DNA of 64,000 nucleotides from Juglans regia (lineage: Eukaryota > Streptophyta > Magnoliopsida > Fagales > Juglandaceae): contig NC_049903.1 of NCBI RefSeq assembly GCF_001411555.2, positions 23,155,098 to 23,219,097 of the forward strand, written 5' to 3'. The position numbers and the translations under genes are program-made. The stretch's first letter is position 1. Every line of letters starts with the position of its first letter. The notes beneath the pieces are model-generated. The model was not told the DNA's origin, did no database searches, and saw nothing but the letters and a program-made list of their open reading frames with translations. Positions 9,565-22,212 of the stretch are shown piece after piece.

Positions 9565-10625
9565 TGTGGCGCCCCCAGCCCCCGCTTGGGATTGGACGGT
9601 GACTGAAATGCCAGGACATGTAATACAAGGCTGCACACCCCTCGTACATTATAGATAAAATTCAATGCACCTAAGTACACTAGCAATATACAATAAAATA
9701 GCAGCGGAAAAAAAATAAAAGTCAAATATTCTAAGAAATATGATAAGTAATTGCAAAGCACATGGTACTGTTACTAACAAAATACCCCAAACATTATCAA
9801 TTTCCATAAGCATGCATCTTAAAAGATATAGTATCCCAAAAGCATAGAGTGCATTGTTAAACTCCCAAAACACGAGACCTTTTCAAGAGGGCTCGGGCTT
9901 CACACGCTGCTCTAAGGCCCGATTCTTATATGAATTGTTGCTCCGTCTGAATTCTTCAATAAACTGGAGTATTCTGGTAATCTCTTGGTCGATGGCCTCA
10001 AGTCACTCCAGGATGGAGGGCTTAGGTCGACTTATAACCATTTTAGACATGATCATCTTCGAAGGAGGTGTTGTTCTCTTCCGCTTGGACATGGAATTCG
10101 TCTTCTAATCCTTTCACAACTTCTTCCATTTCGAGTCAGGAATGATAGTGGAAACTACCACAATGAGATTTCGAGAAATCTTAGTCAGTAAACACGCAAC
10201 ATACAATAGTTAACACAAGCATACAAAAGGTATATCATGAAATGCATGCATGAACATGTACTTGACATAGGACTTGACCGAAACTTAACTTATGCAGTTG
10301 GCCATTTTCAAAAAAACTTGTAATAGAGACTTTGACATTTTCAAAAAACATCTTTAACTTTCCTTTTCGCAATGATCTTGATTAGAACTCATCTTATCAG
10401 AGAATATCATGAGATTTGCATAAAGTGATCCATAACATATGAGCTCTTATCTTGTTCAGAGAGTGGACACATCACGGTTCCCCTTTGCGCCACGTGTTCC
10501 TGCTAGTTACCACACCATCCATGGTCCGTACACCATGATGAATATGTCATAAATAGAGTCATTTCATACTAACTCGACAGTACTTCATCGGTTACATGCC
10601 TTATGCACCCACTAGTGTTAGATGT
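9565..10625 (-). mobile_element. LTR 2b, 3' part (5' LTR of G2)
   Basis: Read on the minus strand this is the end of the 5' LTR of G2, finishing GGGGGCGCCACA at 9565 next to the primer site. It shares ccatgtgctttgcaatt, the gagatttcgagaaatctt hairpin near 10165-10182, and the gcaccacgtgttcctgctagttacc type module with LTR 2a. It is interrupted at 10625 by the solo LTR family 1 copy A, which duplicated GATGT. The LTR continues at 15182. Confidence 0.8.
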
Positions 10626-11074
10626 TGTGACGCCCCCAAATTTCGCTTGGGATCAGACGGACATTTGAAGTGTCGAGACATGCAACACAAGGTTACCTGC
10701 CCCCGTTCATGACATATAAGATGCAATATTCCTAACATGCATCTAGCATTATGCAATATTCGCAGCTGATAATTTTTTTCTTTAGCAATACTATGCAGCA
10801 AACTAAAATATCCCAAATACTTAAAACATACTCCATACTTAACGACATACTAAACAACTAAGATCACAATAATAGTCCATAAGGTTGTGATCAAAATAGT
10901 GCTGGAGATTGAACTCCACCAATACAAGTAGTAATCTGAGGTAACTATTGTAATACCATCTACGTCGCACCGTCGCTTAGTCGGCCGTTTCCAGTTGGTG
11001 GATTCCCGGTTCTCCTTCAGATCTTATAACAAAATCTACCATTTGGGGGAAATGGTAGTTGGGACTACCATAGT

Positions 11075-11094
11075 GAGATTTAATTACAAATCTC
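11075..11094 (-). repeat. Conserved LTR hairpin in copy A
   Basis: The inverted repeat GAGATTT..AAATCTC has a 6-nt loop. It lies next to actaccatagtg and, further out, the ccatttggggg block, as in copies B and C. Confidence 0.75.
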
Positions 11095-11218
11095 AGCAAG
11101 TTAACGGAAAACTTCCACACAGGTTAATGATGCATGCATGGTAGTAAAAGCATGAATGCATAATCAAATCATAAGTAATCATAGCATAACTTGACATACA
11201 ACATAACATAACTGGCAT

Positions 11219-11520
11219 AACTTAAACTAAAACTGAAGCTTAGCATGAACGTGACTTGAAACATAGCATGGACTTGAAACATAGCATGAACGTGAACTTG
11301 AAACATAACATGGACTTGAAACATAACATGAACGTGAACATGCATAATTTGAACATGAACTTGAGCATGACATAACATAAATGTGAACTTGGAACATAAC
11401 GTAAATGTGAACATAACATAACATGAACTTGAAACATATTCTTGTCTCATGGGATTACCATGATTGCGTGAACGTAAACTTGAACGTAACATAACGTGAA
11501 CTTGAAACATGACTTGAACG
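11219..11520 (-). repeat. Degenerate short tandem repeat in copy A
   Basis: The tract is a run of variants of acataacatgaacttgaa and acatggacttgaa with a period of about 18-20 bp. The open frames through it are rich in Val, His, Met, Cys and Phe and are an artefact of the repeat. Matching tracts lie at about 30960-31260 (copy B) and 36340-36560 (copy C), with different unit counts. Confidence 0.75.
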
Positions 11521-11672
11521 TGAAATACATGAACTTGAAATCTTATTCAATAGACTTAATAATTAAAGTGACCATATGGGTGCTACACAGGTCCCCTTGA
11601 GCCGTGTGTCCCTGCCGATTACCGCATCACATCACAGGTTTCTATACCAGCTGTGAGTGCGTTAATACGTAC

Positions 11673-11790
11673 TCCACAGTTGTTGTGGCCCCACGTATTC
11701 TACATGTCACAATTGCTGTGTCTCACATAATGTATGCTCCACAGTTGTTGTGGCCCCATGACTTATTTGTTTGTGCCACACTTGCTGTGG
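11673..11790 (-). repeat. Series of four small hairpins in copy A
   Basis: CCACAGTTGTTGTGG occurs at 11673 and 11739, CACAATTGCTGTG at 11708 and CCACACTTGCTGTGG at 11776. Each is a short inverted repeat with 4-5-bp arms, and they are spaced 31-37 bp apart. Copy B has the same series (about 30705-30850), while copy C keeps only about two because of a deletion near 36785. Confidence 0.65.
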
Positions 11791-11999
11791 ACACATGTAA
11801 CGTAATGTGTGACACCATCGGCATTAGTGCCTGGCGCGCTCCGGTGACCAGCTAATTAGGCCACATTCGCAACCTATTGATTGTATTTTGTCAACCAAGG
11901 GAATTTCACACCTATTTAGACACTCCAGCGTGAACAAAGGAGTTCCACTAGGATATTACACCATCCTAGCGCTTAGCTGGTGACATTTCGTAACGTGAC

Positions 12000-12330
12000 G
12001 TAACATGAACGTGACCTAAAAGATAAAAGTCCTGACGTAGCATAACGTGACATGAACGTAAAATGACAGACATGACATACTTCGAGACATAAATGTAACA
12101 GAGAACATTTCATAACATGACATACATGTAACATGCAACATCTCGTAACATGGCATACCATATAACAGACAACATTTCTTAACATGGCGTAACATGTGAC
12201 AGTGAATCTTACATGACATGAAATACATGTAACAGATGGCATACTTAACTTAACATGACATGCTTGCAATGTATAGGAATACGTGACAGAATATCTTTTG
12301 TAACAGATGAATAATTCATGACAGAATAAA
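12000..12330 (-). repeat. Second degenerate repeat tract in copy A
   Basis: Repeated variants of acatttcataacatgacatacatgtaacag and catggcataacatgtaacag occur here. A 147-codon open frame crosses the tract on the minus strand, but its composition (Cys, His, Val, Met) reflects the repeat. The equivalent in copy B is 30060-30500 and in copy C about 36950-37330. It is not considered coding. Confidence 0.6.
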
Positions 12331-15181
12331 TTCTGTGTAACAGATAAATATGTAATGACTTGGCATGGCACATATGATAACATGCATACATACAATTTAG
12401 TTCCCTTACTTATCACTCATACACATTAAACTGATAGTAAGTTAAAAGCTAACTTACCTCGATCGTCGCGTTCTACTAGAATAAAGCGCGAAACACGAGG
12501 AACTGTAAAAGGTTATTCTAAAAGTTAGAAATTAATTACTAACAATTAGAAATGTGAAAAGAGACAACTTAGAGTAAAATTACCATTTTACCCTCTACAT
12601 GTGGGCAAATGACCATTTTACCCCCTAACTTAAGGATTTGATATCCTAATTCCAAAAAATTACCAAAATTTACATTCCTCATGTAAATTTTATCCCAAAC
12701 TCAAATCTCAACTCAGAAAAATTTAAAACCAATCACAACTATGAAAAACTCACTATGGCCGAAACCTACATAGGCCATTTGTCTTATTTTGGTTGCAATT
12801 CTTTCAAGTTCCAAAACTCATGAATAAACCAAAATCTTGTAACAAAGATCTTCCTATCCTAAGTTTAAGAACACCCTTAAAACTATCCATTAAGAAAAAG
12901 CTAATTATCAATACCAAACTTTTTGTAAAAAGACCCAAACTTTTTAACAAAAAGCAAACCTTAAATTACAACTTTTGACCTTAATAAAAACATCTCTAAG
13001 AATTCCAAAAAAATCAAATCTTACTATTAACATATTCATAACATCATCCTTAGATCAAACATACTTTAAAACATCAAACAAAACTCACCAAAAAACACAA
13101 AACAACACTTGGAGTTTTTGGTTTTAAACTTAGTCCAAAACAGAAACTGATTTTCCCAACTAACTATGATCAATCTCTTGATCCATGGCTTAAAGACATG
13201 TGATCTTCAAACTAACACATCACATGGTTTAAAAATGTGTCCTAAAGAAGTTCCAACCATCAAACTTAAAATCACATGGCTTAATAAAACATGGATCTAA
13301 CTCAAAAACATCAAAGTTTAGGCCTAACCGAAATCCTCTTGCATAGAAAATCATATCTTTAAAAATAATACTAAATATCTTCGAAATAACATCCTAACAT
13401 GTATATAAGAGGCTTAGGATCATCATATAAAAATATCAAAGCCTTTGGAATAAGATTAAACCACGAAATATTCAAACTTTCACCAAACAGAAACTGTTTT
13501 TCCACTTCCAGTTTTCAAGTTTCTAACTCTAAGCAAATCTATCATCAAAAGCTTTATTCATGCAACAAAACCTCAATGAACATTCATAAACACATGTTAA
13601 CAACACTCCATAAAATTTTCGGACCAAGATATGTGCATTAACTTGGTCAAAACTTCCAAAACATAACATACTCTCCAGTTTCACGCCCAAAATGACCTTT
13701 CCATGGTTAAAAATACTTTTGACTGACCAAATGAGAATTTAATGAGACTAATAATATATCCACGGAAACTAGACTCAAATAATAACAACTTATGTGAAGG
13801 AATCATCGTGCAAAAATACTTACAAAGGGTCGTAAATGGCCATGCAATAAGTCCCAGAAATCTGCCCGTGAGAGCTCTTTTGGGTTTCTCTCTAAGAACG
13901 GGAGAAAGAAGTGATAAAATGGAGAGAATTATGACTTGCACGACTTTAGACTTCTGGAGGGAGAAGTTATGGGCTTGAATGACCCTTGATTGGAGGTGGA
14001 TATGTGACATAAGGTGGAGAATAGAGAGGGGCAGAGACTGCTTGCAGCAGCTGTGAAAGATGGAGGTTGATGGAGTGGATTTCTCCTTCACATCAAGGCA
14101 CTATTGGGTGCAGCCAATGGCAGTGGATGGTCTGCCATGTGGGGGAGGAAACTTCTCCAAGAAGCTTTGCCAAGGTGGCCAATTTCGTGGGCCTTGGTGG
14201 GCCCCACCAAGTGGGCTTCAATTTGGGGTTTAAAGGGGGTTTGGTTAGGGTTTGAGATGCTATCAAGCCCAAAATCAATTTTTCTTGGCCCAATCAAATT
14301 CCCAAGGTTTAAAAGGTTGAATAATGATGTCATAACAAGGATTTGATTAATTAATAGCATGTGGAAGTGATTTAATCAAGTGATTAAACACAATGCTAGA
14401 AATCGGATTAAAAAGGGTTTGGAGGCCAACTTTAGGGTTTGGGAAAACCATTTAGGGTTTTGGTTTCAACCAAGCTTTTGGGGTTTCAATTGGATTCCAA
14501 TCATTTAGGGTTTTGCTAGGGTTGAAACCCTCTTTGGTCTGGCACAATTTGGTTGAACAGATGAAACACAACTTTGCTTAGGTGGCATGATCTCACACCT
14601 TGATTCCTTCACAAATCTATCTAATGGTTCTTCTTTGTGTCAAGTGTCTAATACCATTCACTAAGTGTGGCTAAAATCTTGTCAAGTGTCCAAATAAAAC
14701 TTCTCTAACCTAATTTGGACATTCCGCACTGTGATTTTGAAAACACTGCAATGGGTGCGCTTATCAAGGTTACTATTCACTCCAAAAAAATACATAATAA
14801 ACTTAGTACTAAAAAATTCTAAATATTCATATTAAGTTATAGTGAAAATCGTTTAACAAAATTCAACCCCGAAGTGCCCCTAAAAATAATTTCACAATTT
14901 TCAACAGATGTTTCGTCCGGAATTATGAAAATAATTTATTGCGCCATAAAATCCTAAATAATCCTCTGAGTCTAATGGCATAGACCATAACGCATTCTGA
15001 CACTTCTAACTAACTCAAATAATTAAACTCATATTACTAGCACCATAGTAAGTGATAACACTGACTATGTTGACAGACTAAAACCTATGCGATTGGTTGA
15101 TTCGTAATAACTTATGGGGTTTTCACGAGATTCCTAAAGTCAATAGAAATTCCACCAATGAATTTCTAGCGGACTGTTACA

Positions 15182-15699
15182 GATGTTTCCTCGCTTCGGC
15201 ATTATTTAAAAAGAATCCATTTGAGACTCGTCGACGGTTCTTTGTGGACCCAGGGGTTACCACTCCATTCTTAAGCACTCCAGAGTGGACAGAGGAGTTC
15301 TACAAGGACATTCCCCCTCCCTAGCACTTGGGGTCGTGATAAAAATTTTAAACTCTTTTCTTTGAAAACATTTTTGAAAACACTTCTCCCAAATGCATGT
15401 GACATGAGACTTAAGATTTACATTTGTATACTTGACATATGACATATGAAATGCCGTGTATGAAATAACCAAGCATAACATGTTCAATTCATGGCATGAT
15501 AACATCGATCACATAAACTATCAAAACAGATACATGAAACTATGAAAAAGGGCCTTGGCTGAAACATATAATTGCAAAAACTAAAATCATCACTTGAACA
15601 TGCTTCCAACTTCAAACGTATTGCTTAGAAATCAAAACATAACGAAATGAAACATAAAATCATGGTGTATGGCTAAGATCCAAAACTTCTAATACATGG
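15182..15699 (-). mobile_element. LTR 2b, 5' part
   Basis: The LTR resumes after the GATGT duplication. On the plus strand, catttatttaaaaagaatccatt, ggggttaccactccattcttaag and ctccagagtggacagaggagttc are the inverted equivalents of 3600-3730 in LTR 2a. The similarity reaches about 15690. There an unrelated LTR start (TGTAAGGGG) cuts it, so the true 5' end of LTR 2b is not present. Confidence 0.75.
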
Positions 15700-16154
15700 T
15701 GTAAGGGGATTTTCCCCTCAATGCCCAATAGGCCTAGCCAAGCCCAGCCCGGAGCCGAAGGGCACGAACTCGGCCCACTAGGAAAATCCTCTATACATGA
15801 TTTGTATGAGGGATGTGCTGCAAAAGATTGGACTCGTCGATTTGAGGTTCCCTCGGGTAGTGTCCAGTTCTTAAGTGCCCGCCTGCATGACAAGCGAGAA
15901 ACACGGAAAACCATTGATCTACTGATAGAGAAGGCATGAACAAACAAGGAGGATGGCAAACTAAGAGAAAAAGGTTGGAGAACACCACGCTACATTAATG
16001 ACGCCGTCGTAGAGCCACACCACATAATAATGCTATCGCAGAGTCACGCTGCATTTAAAGATCCTAACAAAAGGAACAGTACGGGGAACCTGGACTTCAT
16101 GAAAGTAGGCATGATCTACTCTTCAGACTTGACGTATAAATAGTTAATCCCAAG
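15700..16154 (+). mobile_element. Unassigned LTR fragment (U3 with TATA)
   Basis: It starts TGTAAGGGGATTTTCCCC, an LTR-like TG start with an internal palindrome, and runs to a TATA box (TATAAATA at 16135-16142). It is cut 12 bases later by LTR 2c. A degenerate 32-bp tandem repeat (cacgctacattaatg, ccacaccacataataatg, cacgctgcatttaa) lies at about 15985-16060. There is no coding region. The superfamily cannot be told from this piece alone. Confidence 0.5.
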
Positions 16155-17862
16155 TGTGATGACCAAGACTTTCTAGACTTTTTGTGTAATTGCTTTTTTT
16201 ATCATAAGCCCATGAGAGTTTCGACCTTCATAGGAATATATGGTTTTGAAGCCTAATGGAACTAGGGCTCGCGCCCAACTCAAGATCATGCATGCCACTT
16301 GTCATCCAATAGAGCTGTGTCTAGGACTTGATGAATCTAGATGGAAATAAGGGAAGAGAGGTAAGAAGGATCTAGGGTTGGCTTACACGCCTACCATAGG
16401 GGATCAACTATGTTTTTTGCCATGTGTCATGCATGCATGGAGGTTTTGCTTGTAGGAAGAAGCTTTGTGACACTTGTCATTATGGGAAAGAGATTCTAGA
16501 AGGGAACGATTAGGTTATGAGAAAGTGGAGCCTAATGAAGGTCAAGAGGCTGTGCACGACAACCATGGAGAAAGAAGGTTTGTTTTTTTTGCCATGTGTC
16601 ATACATGCAAAAAGGTAGGTAAAAAGTTTATCTTGGGAAAGGGGCAAAATAAAGATTGGGAAGAAAGGCCTTACACGTCTAGGGTTCTAGAAGAAAATCT
16701 TGTGTAAGACACCTTGAGGTGGACGGCTAGGGCAAGGGGTTTTGTGCAAAATTGGACCAATCACAAGCTTGTCCAAAAGTGTGGTGAAAGATCTTCTTGG
16801 AAGAAGAAAGAGGGTTCGGTAGCCCATGCACACACACACTCCTCATATGCCACTTGGCACTCATGCACACATATAAGAGATTGAGGAATATTTTTAGCTT
16901 GACAAAGACCATATAGCCACAAGATTCATTGGACCAAGACATGAAATGAAGGGAAAAAAAGGATGGAGGCTTCGGTTTTGAGGATGGAAGCACCGCTTGT
17001 ACAAAAGGAAATCTCATTGTGTTTCCAACACAATCAAGTGATACGCTATTTCCATATGTGAAGTATTTGACATTGCATGTGTCTCATGAAAGTCCAAGTT
17101 TCCATTGTCATGTCATATGCCATTGCGATTGTGAAAATCTTTTGAAAGAAAAGAGTATTTTTAAAAGTTTTTATCACTATCCCAAGGGCTAGTGGAATTC
17201 CTCTGTCCACTCAAGAGTGTTTAAAATGGAGTGGTAACACCTAGGTCGACGAAGTACGGTCGACGGATCTTGAATGGTTCCTAAAAGAAAAGGACACCGG
17301 AGCAAGATCGGATCAAAAGCTAGTGGGTGCACCACAATGAAGGCGAAGCAAGCTACCATACTATGAAAGTTTAAGTAAGACATAGTCACCTTAGTCAAAG
17401 TCGCCAATGGTCGATGCAGTAACTAGAGGGGAACACACGGTCCATAGGGGAACCGTGAGGTATCCATTCATAAGTTCGGAAAGGTCTCGAGCTCAAAGCT
17501 ATGCTATATGATCAAGAACCGAGCTCACAAGTATGTTTAATGAATAAGTATGAAACGAAGAAAGAATGTTCATGAAAGAAAAGGTCATGAAAATCATGTT
17601 TTACACGATGTCTTTTTTTTAAAGGTCAAATGCTTAAGTAAAGTTTCATGTCCATGCATTTAGTGTTAAGTTTGCTTTCATATACTTATGATATTTGTTA
17701 CATGTTATTTGTTTATTTACAGAGATTTCTTGAAATCTTTTGGCTGCTGTATTTTTCATTATCATTCCCCTATTCGAAATGGTAAAAGTTGTGCTAGGTA
17801 CGCAAGATCGTTAGCTATGGACGAGATTTGTGAGATAATTGAGGATGAGATCATAGTGGAGG
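16155..17862 (+). mobile_element. Family 2 LTR, copy 2c, truncated by family 3
   Basis: It starts TGTGATGACC (compare TGTGATGGCC in 2a) and is preceded by CCAAG. It shares the repeated gccac/atgtgtcat motifs, the tatcccaagggctagtggaattcctctgtccactcaagagtg module near 17180, the acgaagtacggtcgacggatct block, the gagatttcttgaaatct hairpin at 17722-17738 and the atcattcccctattcgaaatgg block. At 17862 the family 3 LTR begins, so the end of 2c is missing here. It is non-coding. Confidence 0.7.
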
Positions 17863-18218
17863 TGTAACACCCCACTCCTTCCTTCTGATGTAAGTAAGTT
17901 CTGAGGACGAAAATTATGTAATAGTCTGTCCCTTCTCTCTAGCGACTGCGAGCCTCGTTATGCATGACGAACCTCGATGGCGTGTTTATAAAGATATTAT
18001 GTGAATTCTAAAGTATGGCAGTGTTTTAAATGCACTGGAAATGTTGAGGCTTGTGCCTCGAGCTTTGATTGATGCAAAGAAAGTGCTTTAAGAGGTCCCT
18101 ATGAACTGATGTTTTAAGGATGCCATGAACCGATGCTTTAAATGATGCCATGAAAGACGATGTTTAAGCCCATGCTTTAAAATGACGTTTTCCATGAACG
18201 AACTGTTAAATGAAAGAT
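17863..18218 (+). mobile_element. Family 3 element, 5' LTR, first segment
   Basis: It starts TGTAACACCCCACTCC, matching 33027 (TGTAACACCCTGCTCC) and 49250 (TGTAATACCCTGCTCC). The next 170 bases are colinear in all three (gtaagtaagttctgaggacgaaaattat, cctcgatggcgtgtt). At about 18045 the sequence jumps from the actggaaat position to gttgaggcttgtgcctcgag, skipping about 2 kb that the 3' LTR keeps (33210-35220). The family 4 element interrupts it at 18218. Confidence 0.85.
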
Positions 18219-21200
18219 TGTAATGCCCCGATCCCGAAGGTCTAGAGAGTTAGTTTTTAATACTTAATATCAACTTCAATAACACAACTATAAAATCCAG
18301 AACACTCCATAAAATATTAATTCATTTAATCAACCAAAATATCTATGTTCCTTTATGGAGACAACAAAAAAATTCTCAATAACATAAATTAAAAACTCTC
18401 CAAAAATTCAAAAATATCCTTAACTCACCAAATCAAAATAACCGAAAATAAATCAATTTACTCACTACGACTCTCAAATAAGCACTTATATCTTCAGGCA
18501 CTTATTCCACTACAATCATCACACCTTGCTAAAACTTCCGACTCTTGTTCTCCAGTTGATCCATCTAAATTATCTGAAAAATATTTGGAGATAAAGGGTG
18601 AGTTATCAACAACTCAGTAAGCAGAAAATATATACTAGTATGTAAACATGAGCATTTATCATAATTCAGAATGCTAAGCAAAATATTTTCTTTCAGAATG
18701 CAGAATTAGAATATTTGTTTTCAGAATGTAAAATCATAACATATTACCCCAAAATATAAGAGCGAAACTTCCAGAAAACATTCTTATGCAAAATTTCATT
18801 TGGCAGAGCATAACTGAACATATTCATCTTATCTTATCATATCAGAACAGAGACCATGTTTAACCCTTGTGGTAGAGTCATGCAAACCCTGGTAGCTAAC
18901 CGAGCAGAAACAGAATGTGAATCTTCCCTTTATTCATTCTCGGAGCCCCAAGTGTGCACATAGGAAAGACCATGCAGAAAACCACTTTATTTACAAAGTG
19001 GGTGCACCAGAAATAAAAAAGTTAGTACCAACCCGAACAGTGGCCACAGTTTTACACCCGTGGTAAGGTTAGAACGGAACAGAAATAGAACCAGAATGTT
19101 ATGCCAGAGGTTTTTAGAAATCACCTCATATCATATCAAAGTACAGAACATCTTCAGAACAGAACAAATCAGACGACAAAAACGTAATTTACGCACAAAA
19201 TTTCATATTCACTCCCTTTTGCACAGTTAAGAAATAGAATGTAAAAAATAAGTTCATGTCTACACCAGTCATATCAGAAAAATACTTTATTCTTAAACAG
19301 AATCTCATGAGTAATGTAGAACAAATAACAGAGGGAGTTCAAATTTCTTTTCATAGCAAAATATGCATATTTCTCAAAAATCAACCTTAGCCCATTTTAT
19401 GTTTTACGCAAAGTCTAGCATAGGAACCCTGCTTACCTGAACTTCTTAACTTATCTGAATTTCTCCACAACAGTATTGAACGAAAGTCAATCGTCACCTG
19501 TAAAATTGTCACGTAACTTCCTTCAATGAAAAAATCATGTATTTCGATGTTTAAATCTGAAATGCTAAAAAAACTGTCCTATTTTACTTCCTCAAAAACC
19601 TAGAATTCTCATAGCCATAAAATGTCATAATTTCTCAAATATCTCGATATTCAAAAAATTTTCTGACTATTTAAACTCTAACTTATTTATTACCAGAAGC
19701 TAACTATAAAATTAATACTAAATAATAAAGTTATAAACTTGTAATTACTATCTATTATAACACTTTTTAGACTAAATTAAAAAAAAATGAGCCGGAGTAC
19801 ATTTTAAAGAAAATACAAAGAGTTTTATAATTGGAAGGGCACAAATGTAAAAACACCTAAAAAGTGTTTGAGGTGTTTTACGAAAAAAATAATGACCAAA
19901 TGCTTGATGGCATTTTCGTAATTACTAGGGATATCAAGACCATATAATTGAAAACTATCTACACGTTAATATTTTCAATGAGACCAAAGCTTCTGCTTAT
20001 TTCTAGGGAAAATCGAAAACCCAGTAAAAAGAAGAGCAAACACAGTGTGCGGCGGAGACTCACTGTAAGGGAAGGTGTGCGGCGTTAGGTGCGGTGGGAG
20101 GTGGTGAATTCGGCGGCTGTGCACTGGACGAGAGGGAGAAACACGGTAAGAGAGAGCAAAATGTGAGGGAAAGAGATGAAGCTCACCGTGAGGCATGACG
20201 GACTGGCGGTGTTGGAAAGTCCATGATGGTAGAGATCGGAGGCGACAGCGAGGTGCAACACCTAGTGAGGGGCCAAAGGAGGGGGCTCGATGGACGGCTT
20301 GAGCAAAAACTTGCTCTATTTCAAGGTGAAAAAATAAGGGTGCTCGTCGACGTGCCATGATGGCTCGCGATGGTTGTCCTGGATGTGCACTTGGGCTGCT
20401 ACTTGGTTATACTCGGGTTGGGCAGGGTGGTTCCATATGGAGAGGACGCACGAGAGTTGTTGTCTTTTTTTATATTTTTTTCTGATGCTACAACGCCATG
20501 GAAAGTGACGCCACGTTGCGTCGGGCTGGCTCATTTCCGATAGTAGAGTGGTGGTCGAAGAGGATAGCAGCGGCTATAACTTGGTGGAGGGTTTGACTAA
20601 GGCTGAGTTGGTGTGTGTCAAAGGTGGTGGTTTGGTGCAGTGAAAGCATGCTGGGACTAACGTGCGTGCGTGGAGACTGTCGTGGGAGGTTTGCAGCAGC
20701 TATAGGCTTGGTAAACTATCACATGCAGGCTGTACGTATGTATATATTTATAGGCGATGAACAAAAACCCTAGAGAAAGAGAGGAAAGAGACGTGCAATA
20801 TCATGCATGCCGTGGAAAACGGACGAGGAAAACGAACTTGATGAAGCCGTGCATGACGAGAAATCTGTGGGGCTGTGCGATGAACTGTGAAGTTGCTGTG
20901 TGAATAGATATAGGTGATTGATACAAAACAAAAACAAAACCCTAAAGCTGAGGAGAATATAGAGGCGTACGTGCATGAGAGTGCAATCGTGCATGGCGGT
21001 GAAAATATCATAAACTCATAGCTGTTTTTCAAGGTTCAACAACAAACGGGTGTGGGCTTGGGTCTTGGGTTTTTTTTTTTTTTTTCCTGGAGTCATGGGT
21101 CTCGACTCAATTTCTAAAAATAATCCAACTTATTCTAGAAATTTCTCGGTTCAATTCTCACCTTGGCCCTTTAGAAAAACAACCGAATTATCAAGCCGAA

Positions 21201-21348
21201 TAAAATCATAATCCGCCAAAACAAAGATTTTAAGCCTGTTGTCTACATAGAAAAATAATTAAAAAAATAGTAACTAAGCTCTTCATCCGTAGAAGTCCAA
21301 AAACAAAACTTTTATAAAAATGGCTTGTTGCTGAACTTGGGTGTTACA
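18219..21348 (-). mobile_element. Family 4 element, 3' LTR
   Basis: The plus-strand termini are TGTAATGCCCCGATC (18219) and GGGTGTTACA (21348). It aligns in the same orientation with 22213-26805, apart from an insertion there. The element is on the minus strand because the polypurine tract lies at 21349-21362 and the primer site at 22195-22210. A TATA-like CTATAAATATATA (minus) is at 20741-20754. Short open frames inside are not conserved between the two LTRs. Confidence 0.9.
20741..20754 (-). promoter_or_regulatory. Putative TATA box, family 4 3' LTR
   Basis: On the minus strand the sequence is CCTATAAATATATAC. The paired LTR has CTATAAACATATAC at about 26210-26224. Conservation in both LTRs supports a promoter role, but it is a motif match only. 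Confidence 0.5.
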
Positions 21349-21362
21349 TCCTTCCCCCCTTA
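21349..21362 (-). promoter_or_regulatory. Polypurine tract, family 4
   Basis: On the minus strand a run reading TTAAGGGGGGAAGGA sits directly before the TGTAACACCC start of the 3' LTR. This is the expected place for plus-strand priming. Confidence 0.8.
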
Positions 21363-22194
21363 AAAAAGTTCGTCCTCAAAATTTGCTACACCTAAAGCCA
21401 CTCTTCCGTTGCGCACTCTAACATCTTGTAGTCCTAAACACACTGTATCTCAATCATTACATCTAAAAAGAACTAAGAACTAACCTCCACATTCTACCAG
21501 TCCATACATTTTTTTTTTATTCACCATATTTAATTTTGCAAAATCTCCCAACATGTATGTAGTCTCTAATACATCAATATCACAAGTTTAAACCTCCAGT
21601 TCCTAATCAAAATTCGTTCCACGAAGTCAACCTAAAATCTAAACCTTAAACTCTGTCAGAATTATTTCCTACAGTCCACAAAATACGCCTATTAGAATTA
21701 AAATCTCAAATGTCATAAAAATTGTTTCCTTAAAATATGCAAAATCTAAAACCTCTTATTTCACGGAACTCATTCCATAGGTCTGTAAGTGCTAAAACCT
21801 TACATATCATCAAAAGTCATATCTAGAACCCGCAGAATTCTACGACCTTAAATCTCCTCAAAATCACTTTTAATGTACCATCTCTAAACCTCAAACCCCC
21901 AAATATTCAGTCCATAAAATCTGAAGAATCTCAAACCTTAATTATCCACATAATCATCTCTTAGTCCTAAACTTTCTACACCTCAAGTCCGAAGTTACTT
22001 CCTAAACCCACAGATATAGGATATCTTATAGTCTACAAAACCTCAACCTCAGTTTTCGGTCAACCTATCGCCAACTTCAAAGTCTAAAGCTTAAATCATA
22101 TCCAAGCCGTGTCCTACATCCTACAAAATAAGCCAATCGAATCCAAAACCTCAAATTCCATCAAACTCTTTATTATAGTATGCAGAATCTCTAA
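21363..22194 (-). mobile_element. Family 4 internal region, non-coding
   Basis: Only about 0.83 kb separates the polypurine tract and primer site, and no retroelement protein is encoded. The sequence instead looks like a degenerate tandem array with a period of roughly 60-70 bp, built on variants of aaaatctcaaacctcaaat..tcatcaaaatcatttcctatagtc. The element would need proteins supplied by a relative (LARD-like structure). Confidence 0.65.
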
Positions 22195-22210
22195 CCTATC
22201 TCTGATACCA
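22195..22210 (-). promoter_or_regulatory. Primer-binding site, family 4
   Basis: The minus strand reads TGGTATCAGAGATAGG, 2 nt after the CA end of the 5' LTR. It complements the 3' end of initiator tRNA-Met. Confidence 0.85.
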
Positions 22211-22212
22211 AC

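Larger units (their letters stand above)
10626..15181 (-). mobile_element. Family 1 giant solo LTR, copy A (4.56 kb)
   Basis: Termini are TGTGACGCCCCC (10626) and ACTGTTACA (15181) as written on the plus strand. It is flanked by GATGT at 10621-10625 and 15182-15186. No internal region, primer site or second LTR is present, so this is a solo LTR. The sense strand is minus, judged by the related LTR 2b, whose sense end GGGGGCGCCACA abuts a primer site. It aligns along its whole length, inverted, with copy B, and directly with copy C. Short open frames inside come from tandem repeats and are not genes. Confidence 0.9.

Noticed and set aside
11169..12416. Open frames of 65-147 codons rich in Cys, His, Val and Met in copy A, and their equivalents at 30051-31319 and 36338-37336
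   Set aside because: They run through degenerate short tandem repeats, overlap in several frames at once and are not conserved in frame between the three LTR copies.
13399..14360. Frames of 60-136 codons near 13399-14360 and 38343-39306
   Set aside because: Both strands are open at once in the same DNA, and the three family 1 copies disagree in frame. No known domain was recognised.
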